From contig DASZJD010000015.1 in assembly GCA_035948415.1 (NCBI GenBank), positions 1 through 44,937 on the forward strand: a stretch of DNA of 44,937 nucleotides. Direction: 5' to 3'. The stretch is from Acidimicrobiia bacterium (lineage in GTDB: Bacteria; Actinomycetota; Acidimicrobiia; IMCC26256; PALSA-555). A program made the position numbers and the translations under genes. Of this stretch, positions 32,581 to 43,692 are shown piece by piece. How positions within the stretch are numbered: position 1 is the stretch's first letter; each line of letters starts with the position of its first letter. The notes beneath the pieces were generated by a model, which worked only from the letters and a program-made list of their open reading frames with translations, searched no databases and had not been told where the DNA came from.

Positions 32581-33446
32581 CCGCCGGCCCGCTCGAGCTC
32601 ACGATCATCACCGGGCTGTCGGGCGCCGGCCGCTCCTCGGCCGCCGACGTGCTCGAGGACCTCGGCTTCTTCGTGATCGACAACCTGCCGCCGGCGCTGA
32701 TCCCGAAGGTCGCCGAGCTGGCCCGCGACCGGGAGCGGGATTCGCGCTTCGCGCTCGTCGTCGACGTCCGCTCCGGGTCGTTCATGGACGAGCTCGACGC
32801 CGCCCTGCGCGAGGTGCGCGCCGCCGGGGTCCGCACCAGCACCCTGTTCCTCGACGCCAGCGACGAGGCGCTGGTCCGCCGCTTCGAGGCCTCCCGCCGG
32901 CCGCACCCCCGCGCCGCCGGCAGCCGAGTCTCCGACGGGATCGCCGAGGAGCGCAGCCTGCTCGAGGAGCTGAAGGGCGAGGCCGACGTCGTGGTCGACA
33001 CGTCGAACCTGAACGTGCACGAGCTGCGCGAGCGCCTCCACGAGCTGTTCCGCGACGAGTCCGCCGCCGGGTCGCTGCAGACCACCATCGTCTCGTTCGG
33101 CTACAAGCACGGCGTGCCGCTCGACGTCGACCTCGTGTTCGACTGCCGCTTCCTCCCGAACCCCCACTGGGTCGACGCGCTCCGCCCCCTGCCGGGCACC
33201 GACGAGCGGGTGCGCCGCTACGTGCTCGACCAGCCCGAGGCGGCGCCGTTCCTCGAGCAGCTCCGCTCCCTCTTCGCGCTGCTGCTCCCGGCGTTCGCCC
33301 GCGAGGGCAAGTCGTACCTGTCGATCGGGATCGGCTGCACCGGCGGCCGGCACCGCAGCGTCGTGATCGCCGCCGAGCTGGCGACCCTGCTGGCCGGGCT
33401 CGGCTACCCGGCGCGCGTCCACCACCGGGACCTCGAGCGTGAGTGA
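32577..33446 (+). CDS. rapZ: RapZ-family nucleotide-binding protein
   Basis: This 289-residue P-loop protein belongs to the RapZ/YvcJ family, which in E. coli controls the RNA that regulates amino-sugar synthesis. The N-terminal loop reads GLSGAGRSSAADVLEDLG, so Arg19 stands where the Walker A Lys is expected, a variant seen in other actinobacterial members. DNLPPALIPKV, FLDASDEALVRRFEASRRPHP and the C-terminal SFGYKHGVPLDVDLVFDCRFLPNPHW (read as SFGYKHG then DCRFLPNP) region and IGCTGGRHRSVV are family hallmarks. It lies in the uvrC-rapZ-yvcK order conserved across Gram-positives. Confidence 0.93.
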   Translation: MTAGPLELTIITGLSGAGRSSAADVLEDLGFFVIDNLPPALIPKVAELARDRERDSRFALVVDVRSGSFMDELDAALREVRAAGVRTSTLFLDASDEALVRRFEASRRPHPRAAGSRVSDGIAEERSLLEELKGEADVVVDTSNLNVHELRERLHELFRDESAAGSLQTTIVSFGYKHGVPLDVDLVFDCRFLPNPHWVDALRPLPGTDERVRRYVLDQPEAAPFLEQLRSLFALLLPAFAREGKSYLSIGIGCTGGRHRSVVIAAELATLLAGLGYPARVHHRDLERE

Positions 33447-34362
33447 CGCCGCGAGCGGGCCCCGCGTCGTCGCCCTCGGCGGCGGGCACGGGCTGGCGGC
33501 CGCGCTCCGCGCCGCCCGGCGGTACGCCGGGGACATCACCGCCGTCGTCAGCGTCGCCGACGACGGCGGCTCCTCGGGCCGGCTGCGGCGCGACCTCGAC
33601 GTGCTGCCCCCGGGCGACCTGCGGAAGTGCCTGGTGGCGCTGGCGGCGGGGGACGGGGTGTGGCCGGCCGCGTTCGAGCACCGCTTCGCCGCCGGCGACC
33701 TCGTCGGCCATCCCCTCGGCAACCTCGTGCTCGCCGGGCTCGGCGAGGCCCTCGGCGACCCGGTGGCGGCCATCGACGAGGCGGCCCGACTCCTCGGCGT
33801 CGTCGGCCGCGTCCGCCCCGCCACCGCCGGGCCGGTGGTGCTGAAGGCCGACGTCGAGGGCGAGACCGTGCAGGGCCAGGTGGCGGTGATGAACGTCGTC
33901 GGGCGCATCCGCCGGGTCGAGCTGGTGCCCGGCGACGCGCCCGCGCACCCCGACGCCGTCGCCGCCATCGCCGCCGCCGACCAGGTCGTGCTGGCCCCCG
34001 GCTCCCTCTACACCAGCGTCCTGCCGGTGCTCTGCGTGGCCGGCGTGCGGGCCGCGGTCGCCGCCACCCCCGCCCAGGTGGTGCAGGTCTGCAACCTCCG
34101 GCCCCAGCCGCCCGAGACCACTGGGCTCGACGCCGCCGACCACCTCCGGGCCGCGCTCGACCACGGCGCCCGGGTCGACGCCTTCCTCTACGAGGAGGGC
34201 GGCGGGCTCCCCGTCGACGCCGCCCGGATCCGGGCCTGGGGGGTCCGCCCGGTGGCCGGGCACATCGCCAGGCGCTCCGGCCTCGCCCACGACCCGGCCA
34301 GACTGGCGCCTGCGCTGACCGATCTGCTGGAGTCGCCATCCGAGGAGAGGGGTCCGACATGA
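33439..34362 (+). CDS. yvcK: YvcK/CofD-family gluconeogenesis factor
   Basis: The 307-residue Rossmann-like protein has GGGHGLAAALRAA near residue 14, VSVADDGGSSGRLRR near 36 and PPGDLRKCLVALA near 54. GHPLGNLVLAGL and VLAPGSLYTSVLPVL complete the UPF0052/CofD signature. YvcK binds UDP-sugars and links carbon use to cell wall synthesis in Bacillus and mycobacteria. The GTG start overlaps the rapZ end by 8 bases. The stop overlaps the start of gap directly (ATGA), where whiA would be expected in most relatives. Confidence 0.92.
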   Translation: MSDAASGPRVVALGGGHGLAAALRAARRYAGDITAVVSVADDGGSSGRLRRDLDVLPPGDLRKCLVALAAGDGVWPAAFEHRFAAGDLVGHPLGNLVLAGLGEALGDPVAAIDEAARLLGVVGRVRPATAGPVVLKADVEGETVQGQVAVMNVVGRIRRVELVPGDAPAHPDAVAAIAAADQVVLAPGSLYTSVLPVLCVAGVRAAVAATPAQVVQVCNLRPQPPETTGLDAADHLRAALDHGARVDAFLYEEGGGLPVDAARIRAWGVRPVAGHIARRSGLAHDPARLAPALTDLLESPSEERGPT

Positions 34363-35390
34363 CCGTCCGCGTGGGGATCAACGGCTTCGGGCGGATCGGC
34401 CGCTCGTTCTACCGGGCCCTCCTGGCCCGGGGCACCGACTCCGGCGTCGACCTGGTGGCGGTCAACGACCCCATGGGCGACAGCGCCACGATGGCGTTCC
34501 TCCTGAAGCACGACTCGGTGGGCGGGACGCTCCGCCACGAGGTGAAGGCCAACGACGCCGGGTTCTCGGTCGACGGCCGCGAGGTCCGCAAGCTCGAGGT
34601 GATGGACCCGGCCGAGATCCCGTGGGGCGACCACGGCGTCGACGTCGTCATCGAGTCGACCGGCCTCTTCACCGCCCGGGACCAGGCCGCCGGCCACCTG
34701 CACGGCGGCGTCCAGCGGGTCATCATCTCGGCCCCGAGCGGCGACGCCGACGCCACCATCTGCCTCGGCGTCAACGACCGGGTCTACGACCCCGCCGTCC
34801 ACACCGTCATCTCGAACGCCTCGTGCACGACGAACTGCCTGGCGCCGCTGGCGAAGGTCCTCGACGACCGGTTCGGGATCGAGCGGGGCCTCATGACGAC
34901 GGTCCACGCCTACACGAGCGACCAGTCGCTCCAGGACCTCGCCCACCCGAGCCGCAAAGGCACCCCGGACCTGCGCCGCATGCGGGCCGCGGCGCTGTCG
35001 ATCGTCCCGGCCAGCACCGGGGCGGCCCGGGCCATCGGGCTCGTCCTGCCCCAGCTGAAGGGCCGGCTCAACGGCACCGCGCTCCGGGTCCCGACCCCGA
35101 CCGGGTCGATCACCGACCTCAGCGCCGAGGTGCGCCGCGAGGCGTCGCCCGAGGACGTGAACGTCGCCTTCGCCGAGGCCGCCAACGACCCCTCCTACCG
35201 GGGCGTGCTCGAGTACAGCGACGAGCCGCTGGTCTCGGCCGACATCGTCGGCAACCCGGCGTCGTGCGTCTTCTCGGCGCTCGACACCATGACCACCGGG
35301 AACCTCGTGAAGGTGCTCGGCTGGTACGACAACGAGTGGGGCTACTCGAACCGCCTCGTCGACCTGGTCGCGTTCGTCGGCGACCAGTGA
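34359..35390 (+). CDS. gap: Glyceraldehyde-3-phosphate dehydrogenase
   Basis: The 343-residue glycolytic enzyme oxidises glyceraldehyde-3-phosphate to 1,3-bisphosphoglycerate. NAD is bound by the N-terminal VGINGFGRIGRSFYR motif and by the acidic VNDPM strand end, which favours NAD over NADP. The active-site Cys lies in SNASCTTNCLAPLAK near residue 156, with HAYTSDQSLQD following. NEWGYSNRLVDLV at the C-terminus is conserved. Translation is probably coupled to yvcK by the ATGA overlap, and pgk follows after 4 bases. Confidence 0.97.
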   Translation: MTVRVGINGFGRIGRSFYRALLARGTDSGVDLVAVNDPMGDSATMAFLLKHDSVGGTLRHEVKANDAGFSVDGREVRKLEVMDPAEIPWGDHGVDVVIESTGLFTARDQAAGHLHGGVQRVIISAPSGDADATICLGVNDRVYDPAVHTVISNASCTTNCLAPLAKVLDDRFGIERGLMTTVHAYTSDQSLQDLAHPSRKGTPDLRRMRAAALSIVPASTGAARAIGLVLPQLKGRLNGTALRVPTPTGSITDLSAEVRREASPEDVNVAFAEAANDPSYRGVLEYSDEPLVSADIVGNPASCVFSALDTMTTGNLVKVLGWYDNEWGYSNRLVDLVAFVGDQ

Positions 35391-35394
35391 GCGG

Positions 35395-36567
35395 GTGAGG
35401 CTCCCGCAGCTGGAGGACCTGCCCCTCGACGAGGGGGCCGTCGCGCTCGTCCGCGTCGACTTCAACGTGCCGCTGCGCGACGGGGAGATCGAGGACGACC
35501 TCCGGATCACCACCGCGCTGCCGACCCTGGGCTGGCTGGCCGACCGCGGGGCCCGGATCGTCGCCTGCGGTCACCTCGGACGCCCCCGGGGCGCGCCCGA
35601 CCCCGCCGCCACGATGGCGCCGGTGGCCCGCCGCCTCGGCCAGCTGCTCGACGCCGACGTGCCCCTGGTCCCGATCGCCGGCCCCGGGCGCGACGACGCC
35701 GCCGCCGCCCTCGAGCCGGGTGGCGTTGTTGTCCTCGAGAACCTGCGGTTCGATCCCGGCGAGACCGCGAACGACCCCGCCTTCGCGGCCCGGCTCACCG
35801 ACGGCGCCGAGGTCTACGTGAACGAGGCCTTCGGCGCCTCGCACCGGGCGCACGCGTCGATCGTCGGGCCGCCCCGGCTCGTCCCGAGCGCGGCCGGCCG
35901 CCTCCTCGAGCGCGAGGTGCGGGTGCTGTCGAGCCTCCTCGAGGCGCCGGCGCGTCCGTTCGTGGCCATCCTCGGCGGGGCCAAGGTCAGCGACAAGCTC
36001 GGCGTCCTCGACGCGCTCCTCGCCCGCTGCGACGCCGTGCTCGTCGGCGGGGCCATGGCCTTCACCTTCCTCGCCGCCGCCGGCCTCCCGGTGGGGGACA
36101 GCCTCGTCGAGCCCGACCGGGTCGACGACTGCCGCCACCTGCTCGACACCGGACGCCTGCACGTCCCGACCGACTTCGTGGTCGCCACGACCCCCGCCGC
36201 CGACGCCGACACCAAGGTCGTCGACCGCGACGCCATCCCCGCCGGCTGGCAGGGCCTCGACATCGGCCCCGCCACCGCGGCCGCGTTCGCCGCGGTCATC
36301 GCCACCGCCGCCACCGTGGTCTGGAACGGCCCCATGGGCGTGTTCGAGCTGGCGCCGTTCGCGGCCGGGACGCGCGCGGTCGCGGAGGCGGTCGCCGCCT
36401 GCCCCGGGTTCACCGTGGTCGGCGGCGGCGACAGCGCCGCCGCCCTCCGCGGCTTCGGGCTGGCCGGCGCGGTCGACCACGTGAGCACCGGCGGCGGCGC
36501 CGCCCTGGAGCTGCTCGAGCGCGGCGACCTGCCCGGCCTGGCCGCGCTCCGGGAGGGACGACCGTGA
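35395..36567 (+). CDS. pgk: Phosphoglycerate kinase
   Basis: The 390-residue enzyme makes ATP from 1,3-bisphosphoglycerate. VRVDFNVPL near residue 19, GHLGRPRG near 60, VNEAFGASHRAHASIVG near 142 and ILGGAKVSDKLGVLDAL near 190 are all present. The nucleotide-binding WNGPMGVFE and GGGDSAAALRGFG motifs lie near 308 and 341. A GASH replaces the more usual DAFG(T/A)AHR wording only slightly. The GTG start sits 4 bases after gap; the stop overlaps tpiA. Confidence 0.96.
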   Translation: MRLPQLEDLPLDEGAVALVRVDFNVPLRDGEIEDDLRITTALPTLGWLADRGARIVACGHLGRPRGAPDPAATMAPVARRLGQLLDADVPLVPIAGPGRDDAAAALEPGGVVVLENLRFDPGETANDPAFAARLTDGAEVYVNEAFGASHRAHASIVGPPRLVPSAAGRLLEREVRVLSSLLEAPARPFVAILGGAKVSDKLGVLDALLARCDAVLVGGAMAFTFLAAAGLPVGDSLVEPDRVDDCRHLLDTGRLHVPTDFVVATTPAADADTKVVDRDAIPAGWQGLDIGPATAAAFAAVIATAATVVWNGPMGVFELAPFAAGTRAVAEAVAACPGFTVVGGGDSAAALRGFGLAGAVDHVSTGGGAALELLERGDLPGLAALREGRP

Positions 36568-37331
36568 CCCGCCGGCCCGTCATCGCCGGCAACTGGAAGA
36601 TGCACCACGACCACCTCGTCGCGATCCAGGTCGTGCAGAAGCTCTCGTACCGGCTGGACCCGGCCGACTACGAGGGCTGCGACGTGGTCGTGTGCCCGCC
36701 GTTCACCGACCTGCGCACCCTCCAGACCCTCACCGAGGCCGACCGGATCCCCATCCAGCTCGGCGCCCAGAACTGCCACTGGCAGCCCCAGGGCGCGTTC
36801 ACCGGGGAGGTGAGCCCGCCGATGCTGGCCCGCCTCGGCGTGCGCTACGTCATCGTCGGCCACTCGGAGCGCCGCCAGCTGTTCGGCGAGACCGACGAGG
36901 ACGTGAACCGCAAGTGCAAGGCCGTCCTCAAGCACGAGATGGCCCCCATCGTCTGCGTCGGCGAGACCCTCGAGGAGCGCGAGCGCGGCGACACCGAGCC
37001 GCGGGTCGTCGGCCAGATCGCGGGCGCCTTCGCCGGCGTCCGGGCCGCCGACGCCGAGCGCGCCGTCGTCGCCTACGAGCCCATCTGGGCCATCGGCACC
37101 GGGCGCACCGCCACCCCCGACGACGCCAACGCCACCATCGGCGTCATCCGGCGGGCGCTCCGCGACCTCTACGCCGACACCGCCGACGCCATGCGCATCC
37201 AGTACGGCGGCAGCGTGAAGCCCGGCAACATCGCCGACCTCATGAGCCGACCCGAGATCGACGGGGCGCTGGTCGGGGGCGCCTCGCTCGACCCCGACGA
37301 CTTCGCCCGCATCGTCCAGTACCGACGCTGA
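36564..37331 (+). CDS. tpiA: Triosephosphate isomerase
   Basis: The 255-residue TIM barrel interconverts dihydroxyacetone phosphate and glyceraldehyde-3-phosphate. The N-terminal [10 protein letters not shown] motif supplies Asn and Lys; the catalytic His is in [13 protein letters not shown] near residue 100 and the catalytic Glu in [14 protein letters not shown] near 172. The phosphate-binding [10 protein letters not shown] motif is near 213. It shares GTGA with the pgk stop, making gap-pgk-tpiA one unit. Confidence 0.97.
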   Translation: MTRRPVIAGNWKMHHDHLVAIQVVQKLSYRLDPADYEGCDVVVCPPFTDLRTLQTLTEADRIPIQLGAQNCHWQPQGAFTGEVSPPMLARLGVRYVIVGHSERRQLFGETDEDVNRKCKAVLKHEMAPIVCVGETLEERERGDTEPRVVGQIAGAFAGVRAADAERAVVAYEPIWAIGTGRTATPDDANATIGVIRRALRDLYADTADAMRIQYGGSVKPGNIADLMSRPEIDGALVGGASLDPDDFARIVQYRR

Positions 37332-37349
37332 GCCGGGCCGCGGAGCCGG

Positions 37350-37374
37350 CGTCGGGCCGCCCCGACGGTAGGCT
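37350..37374 (+). promoter_or_regulatory. Hairpin and -10 box of leaderless secG promoter
   Basis: CGTCGGG-CCGC-CCCGACG forms a 7-bp stem (37350-37367). TAGGCT (37369-37374) follows it directly and ends 6 bases before the secG GTG. The hairpin may end part of the tpiA transcript or mark a binding site in the -35 region. Confidence 0.4.
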
Positions 37375-37380
37375 CACGCG

Positions 37381-37617
37381 GTGCTCAACGCGGTCCTCCT
37401 CTTCTTCGACGTCGCCACCGGCCTCGGCCTCGTCTTCCTGATCCTCCTGCACTCGGGTCGCGGCGGCGGCCTCTCCGACATGTTCGGCGGCGGGCAGCTC
37501 GGCGGGTCCATGGCCGGCTCGACCGTCGTCGAACGGAACCTCGACCGCCTGACGATCATCACCGCGGTGATCTTCACCTTCGCCACCGTCATCCTCGCCC
37601 TGCGCCTCCAGCCCTAG
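37381..37617 (+). CDS. secG: Preprotein translocase subunit SecG
   Basis: The 78-residue protein has two transmembrane helices, about 3-22 and 54-74, joined by a Gly-rich loop with LHSGRGGGLSDMFGG, the family signature. SecG associates with SecYE and assists protein export. Following tpiA is its usual place in Actinomycetota. It has no ribosome binding site and appears leaderless. Confidence 0.93.
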   Translation: MLNAVLLFFDVATGLGLVFLILLHSGRGGGLSDMFGGGQLGGSMAGSTVVERNLDRLTIITAVIFTFATVILALRLQP

Positions 37618-37684
37618 ACGGTCGCCGCGGCGCGCGTCACGCCGGGCCGGCGCCGGGGTCCCTCGATTCCGAGAAGCGCTGTGG

Positions 37685-37702
37685 TAGCACGGTCGCGCGA
37701 CC
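37685..37702 (+). promoter_or_regulatory. Possible promoter and palindrome before the ABC operon
   Basis: TAGCAC (37685-37690) is a weak -10 candidate. It is followed at once by the 12-base palindrome GGTCGCGCGACC (37691-37702). An AAGGGGGA ribosome binding site lies about 9 bases before the GTG start of the binding protein. The palindrome could be an operator at the transcription start. Confidence 0.3.
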
Positions 37703-37726
37703 CGACCGACAAGGGGGACCACCGAG

Positions 37727-39394
37727 GTGCACTCGCGCCGCTGGTATCGGCGCGCGAGCGTGGCGTTGGGCGGGCTCGCGATCTCGCTCGTCGCGGTGTC
37801 ACCCGTCGCCGCCGTCCCCGCCGCTCGCGCGCGCGCCGGCCCCCGCGGCGAGATCGTGATCGGCGCCGAGCAGGAGCCCGACTGCGCCGACTGGGTGTCC
37901 TCCTGCGCCGGGGCCAGCTGGGGCGTCTTCACGATGCAGGAGGAGACGATGCCCCGCGTCTTCGACATCCTCCAGCGCGGCGGGCAGTGGGCCTACGTGC
38001 CGAGCCCGCTGATGGCGGCGCCCCCGACGCTCAGCACCGCCGCCGGGGCCCAGGTCGTCACGTACCGGATCAACCCGAGCGCGGTCTGGTCGGACGGGGC
38101 GCCGATCACCGCCAGCGACTTCCGGTACACGTGGGACCAGGTCGCCCACGGCGCCGCCATCTTCGACCGCACCGGCTACGACCGGATCGCGTCGGTCGAC
38201 GACCGCGACCCCCACACCGCGATCGTCACCTTCCAGCAGCCGTACGCGGGCTGGCGGCAGCTCTTCGGCGGCGGGTACGGGATCTACCCGAGCCACCTGC
38301 TCGCCGGCCGGAACCGCGACAACGCCATGAAGGACGGCTACTCGTGGTCCGGGGGGCCGTTCAAGATCCAGGCGTGGGACAAGGGCATCGACGTCGTGCT
38401 GGTCCCGAACCCGGCCTACTGGGGCCCGAAGCCGAGGGTGGGCAAGGTCACGTTCAAGTTCCTCACCGACACCGCGGCCGAGTTCCAGGCCTTCCAGGGC
38501 GGCGAGATCAACGCCATGTACCCCGACCCGCAGCCCGACGCCATCCGGTCCCTCCGGGCCGGCCTCACCGACGCCGCGTCGGTCGTCACGCCGACCACCG
38601 GGAACCTCGAGGCGCTCTGGATGAACAACGCCGTCTTCCCGCTCGACTCGGTCGCGGTCCGCCAATCCATCGCCTACTCGATCGACCGCGCCGCCATCGT
38701 TCGCCTCCTCTTCGGTCCCGTCGGCGTGACCAGCCCCGCGAACTCGCTGAACCCGCCGATCCTCGCCGCCTACAGCGACCAGCGGGCCTTCGCCGGCTAC
38801 CACCTCGACCTCGCCGCGGTGAACCGGCTCATGACCGGGGACGGCTGGCAGCGGTCCGGCGGCGTCTGGCAGAAGAACGGACGGTCGGCGCAGCTCACGA
38901 TCGTGACGACCGCGGCCAACAAGCGCCGCGAGCTCACCGAGCAGGTGCTCCAAGCCCAGCTCCGGCGGGCCGGCTTCGCGCTCACCATCCAGAACCGCGA
39001 CGCGAACACCCTCTTCGGGCAGGTGCTCCCGGCCGGCACCTTCCAGCTCGGCCTCTACGCCGACGTCGTGACCGACCCCGACCCCGGGCTCTGCACCGTG
39101 TTCTGCGCCCGCAACATCCCGACGCCGGCCAACGGCCAGTCCGGCTCGAACTTCACGCGCACCAGCATCCCGACCCTCGACCCGCTCCTCGAGCAGGTCG
39201 ACGCCGCCACCGACGACGCCGCCCGGGTCCAGGCCTCGAAGGCCGCCGACCGGATCCTCGCCGCCCAGCAGGTCACGCTGCCCCTCGACCCGCTTCCGAA
39301 CATCGCCATCTGGAGCCGGCGGGTGCGCGGAGTCCAGGGCGACAACCCGGTCTACGGCATGTTCTGGAACCTGAGCCGATGGCAGCTCCAGTAG
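37727..39394 (+). CDS. ABC transporter substrate-binding protein, family 5 (peptide type)
   Basis: The 555-residue exported protein has a Sec signal peptide: basic RRWYRR, a hydrophobic core, and an Ala-rich end near residue 35. No lipobox Cys is visible, so it may be released or held by its uncleaved signal. The SBP_bac_5 pattern is clear: PRVFDILQRGGQWAYVPS, WSDGAPITASDFRYTWDQV near 124, and RQSIAYSIDRAAIVRLLFG near 310. Such proteins bind oligopeptides, nickel or related ligands; the ligand cannot be read from the sequence. Permease and ATPase genes follow. Confidence 0.88.
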   Translation: MHSRRWYRRASVALGGLAISLVAVSPVAAVPAARARAGPRGEIVIGAEQEPDCADWVSSCAGASWGVFTMQEETMPRVFDILQRGGQWAYVPSPLMAAPPTLSTAAGAQVVTYRINPSAVWSDGAPITASDFRYTWDQVAHGAAIFDRTGYDRIASVDDRDPHTAIVTFQQPYAGWRQLFGGGYGIYPSHLLAGRNRDNAMKDGYSWSGGPFKIQAWDKGIDVVLVPNPAYWGPKPRVGKVTFKFLTDTAAEFQAFQGGEINAMYPDPQPDAIRSLRAGLTDAASVVTPTTGNLEALWMNNAVFPLDSVAVRQSIAYSIDRAAIVRLLFGPVGVTSPANSLNPPILAAYSDQRAFAGYHLDLAAVNRLMTGDGWQRSGGVWQKNGRSAQLTIVTTAANKRRELTEQVLQAQLRRAGFALTIQNRDANTLFGQVLPAGTFQLGLYADVVTDPDPGLCTVFCARNIPTPANGQSGSNFTRTSIPTLDPLLEQVDAATDDAARVQASKAADRILAAQQVTLPLDPLPNIAIWSRRVRGVQGDNPVYGMFWNLSRWQLQ

Positions 39395-39446
39395 CGGGGG
39401 AGGGCGCCCCGCCGCGACGCCCCTCGGCGGCCTCGCGGGCGACGCG

Positions 39447-40412
39447 ATGCTGACCTACCTCGGCCGGCGCGCCCTCTACGCCATCCCGATCATCCTCGTC
39501 GCCTCGTTCCTGACCTTCGCGTTCGTTCGGGCCACGTTCGACCCGACCGCCAAGTTGCGCCAGTCCCGGGAGGCGGCGTCGGCGATCCGCGCCGAGCGGG
39601 CGCGGCTCGGCCTGAACCAGCCCCTCGTCGAGCAGTACGGCACCTGGCTCGGCCGCTTCCTGCGCGGCGACTGGGGGACGAGCGAGCGCACCCGCGAACC
39701 GGTGTCGAGCCAGATCGGGCGCGCCCTCGGCAACACCGCCCAGCTCGTGGTGTGGGGCGTGCTCGTCGCCGCGGTCGCCGCCGTCGCCATCGGCGTCTAC
39801 TCGGCGCTGCGGCAGTACTCGGTGTTCGACTACACGTTCACCGGCCTCTCCTTCATCGGCCTCGCGCTCCCGCCGTTCTGGTTCGGGCTCCTCGCCATCG
39901 AGTTCCTCGCCGTCGGCCCGAAGCAGTGGTTCCATCTCTCCGAGCCGCCGCTGTTCTTCATCAACCTGCACTCGAGCAGCGGCGGCGCCCTCGACTACGC
40001 CCGGCACCTGGTCCTGCCCGTGCTCACCCTGACCGTGCAGATCATCGCCGGCTGGAGCCGGTTCCAGCGCGCCTCAATGCTCGACGTCATGTCGTCCAGC
40101 TACATCCGCACCGCCCGCGCCAAGGGCGTGCCTCGACGTCGGGTGGTGCTGCGGCACGGGCTCCGCAACGCGCTCATCCCCCTCGTCACCGTCATGGCCC
40201 TCGACATCGGCGCCCTCTTCGGCGGGCTCATCGTCACCGAGAAGATCTTCTCCATCCCCGGCATGGGCAAGCTGTTCCTCGACTCGCTCCTCGCCGGTGA
40301 CGCCACCACGCTCACGGCCTGGCTCGTCGTCACCGCCGCGTTCATCGTCGCCTTCAACCTCCTCGCCGACGTCGCCTACGGCTGGCTCGACCCCCGGATC
40401 CGGCTGGCGTGA
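39447..40412 (+). CDS. ABC transporter permease, DppB type
   Basis: The 321-residue protein has six transmembrane helices. It starts [20 protein letters not shown], typical of DppB/OppB, with [23 protein letters not shown] in the first outer loop. The EAA loop reads [27 protein letters not shown] and contacts the ATPase. It lies 52 bases after the binding protein and overlaps the next permease gene. Confidence 0.92.
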   Translation: MLTYLGRRALYAIPIILVASFLTFAFVRATFDPTAKLRQSREAASAIRAERARLGLNQPLVEQYGTWLGRFLRGDWGTSERTREPVSSQIGRALGNTAQLVVWGVLVAAVAAVAIGVYSALRQYSVFDYTFTGLSFIGLALPPFWFGLLAIEFLAVGPKQWFHLSEPPLFFINLHSSSGGALDYARHLVLPVLTLTVQIIAGWSRFQRASMLDVMSSSYIRTARAKGVPRRRVVLRHGLRNALIPLVTVMALDIGALFGGLIVTEKIFSIPGMGKLFLDSLLAGDATTLTAWLVVTAAFIVAFNLLADVAYGWLDPRIRLA

Positions 40413-41358
40413 GGCCGCCCCCGCCCGCGACGCCCGCGGTCCCCGAGCCCGAGCCGATCGGGCCGTCGGAGCTGCTCCCCGCCGCGCTGTCCCCGGTGGC
40501 GGTCGACGGCCGGCCCCGCCCGCCGGCCGGGCGCTTCTGGCCGCGCCTGGCCCGCCACCGGCTGGCGGCGGCGTCGGTCGTCGTCCTCGCGGCCCTGGTC
40601 GTGGTGTGCTTCGGCGCCTCGCTCTTCGCCCCGTACGGCCCGAACGACCAGCACCTCGCCCTCGGCGCGGTCGGGCCGTCCTGGCACCACTGGTTCGGCA
40701 CCGACGAGCTCGGCCGCGACCAGCTGTCGCGGCTCCTTGCCGCCGGTCAGATCTCCCTCGAGATCGGCCTGGCGGTGGCGGTCCTCTCGACCGTGGTCGG
40801 CACCGCCGTCGGGGCCGCGGCCGGGTTCGTCGGCCGGGCCACCGACCAGGCCCTGATGCGACTCACCGACCTGTTCCTCATCGTCCCCGCCGTCGCGGTC
40901 CTCGCCATCGCCCTCGAGCGGTTCGGCCACGACCGCCTCACGATCATCTGGGTGCTGGCGGCGCTGTTCTGGATGTACGTGGCCCGCGTCGTCCGTGCCG
41001 AGGTCCTCTCGATCAAGGAGCGGGAGTTCGTCGAGGCGGCCCGGGCCTCCGGCGCCACCGGGCCCTGGATCGTGCTGCGCCACGTCCTCCCGAACTGCGT
41101 GGGACCCGTCGTCGTGAACGCCACCCTCTCGGTGGCGGCGGCCATCGTCGCCGAGTCGACGCTCTCGTTCCTCGGCTTCGGGATCCAGCTGCCCGGCACG
41201 TCGTGGGGGCGCATGCTCGCCGACGCCGAGGGGACCGTCGGGACGTCCCGGTCGTACCTCCTCTACTTCCCGGGTCTGGCCATCCTCCTCACCGTGCTGG
41301 CGGTCAACTTCCTCGGCGACGGGCTGCGGGACGCGTTCGACCCGGAGGGCGGCGCGGC

Positions 41359-41362
<4 letters not shown>
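40409..41362 (+). CDS. ABC transporter permease, DppC type
   Basis: The 317-residue second permease has a Pro-rich cytoplasmic N-terminus of about 45 residues and six transmembrane helices. [20 protein letters not shown] is the DppC/OppC signature, and [23 protein letters not shown] is the EAA loop. [18 protein letters not shown] near the C-terminus is also diagnostic. GTGA overlaps at both ends tie it to its neighbours. Confidence 0.92.
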
Positions 41363-43413
<2,051 letters not shown>

Positions 43414-43424
43414 ACGGCCGTCGG

Positions 43425-43430
43425 TACACT
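43425..43430 (+). promoter_or_regulatory. -10 box of the tRNA-Leu gene
   Basis: TACACT ends 9 bases before the first tRNA base, a suitable distance for transcription to start a few bases upstream of the mature 5' end. Confidence 0.4.
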
Positions 43431-43439
43431 GCACACCTC

Positions 43440-43523
43440 GTCGGAGTGGCGGAATCGGCAGACGCGCTAGCTTGAGGGGCTAGTGCCCGCAAGGGCGTGG
43501 GGGTTCAAGTCCCCCCTCCGACA
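43440..43523 (+). tRNA. tRNA-Leu (anticodon GAG)
   Basis: The 84-base class II tRNA has a perfect 7-bp acceptor stem, GTCGGAG with CTCCGAC (43516-43522), and an A discriminator. The anticodon stem CTAGC/GCTAG encloses the loop TTGAGGG, giving anticodon GAG for CUC and CUU. The long variable arm is TGCCCGCAAGGGCGT, and the T arm has GGTTCAAGTC. The 3' CCA is not encoded (CCC follows). The 3' half is duplicated about 1.2 kb downstream. Confidence 0.96.
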
Positions 43524-43534
43524 CCCCGGCTGAC
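43472..43534 (+). repeat. Left copy of tRNA-Leu direct repeat (candidate att site)
   Basis: This stretch begins at the first base of the anticodon loop and runs through the tRNA 3' end to GGCTGAC. Its first 40 bases are identical to 44657-44696. One substitution follows, then 13 matching bases, a 2-base gap and GGCTGAC. A repeat starting at the anticodon loop is a classic tRNA integration site for tyrosine integrases. Confidence 0.75.
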
Positions 43535-43613
43535 CAGCGTGACCGAGTGAGGACCAACGCGCTAAAAGTGACCACTAAGGCGAGCGGGGAGTCAGCCGTG
43601 CGCAGAGTGCTCA

Positions 43614-43633
43614 TCATCGCGAACACGCGATGA
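43614..43633 (+). promoter_or_regulatory. Inverted repeat before the island gene
   Basis: TCATCGCG-AACA-CGCGATGA has perfect 8-base arms and a 4-base spacer. It lies 60 bases before the preferred start of the secreted protein and could be an operator or an mRNA hairpin. No T-run follows, so a terminator is unlikely. Confidence 0.35.
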
Positions 43634-43692
43634 GGCGTGGCGGCAACCTAGGTCGGGCTCACGATCGGCGGGAAGGTGCATGGCGGCGTCGG

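Noticed and set aside
43630-43692. Upstream ATG for the island secreted protein
   Set aside because: It would put 21 mostly basic residues before a good signal peptide and falls inside an inverted repeat.
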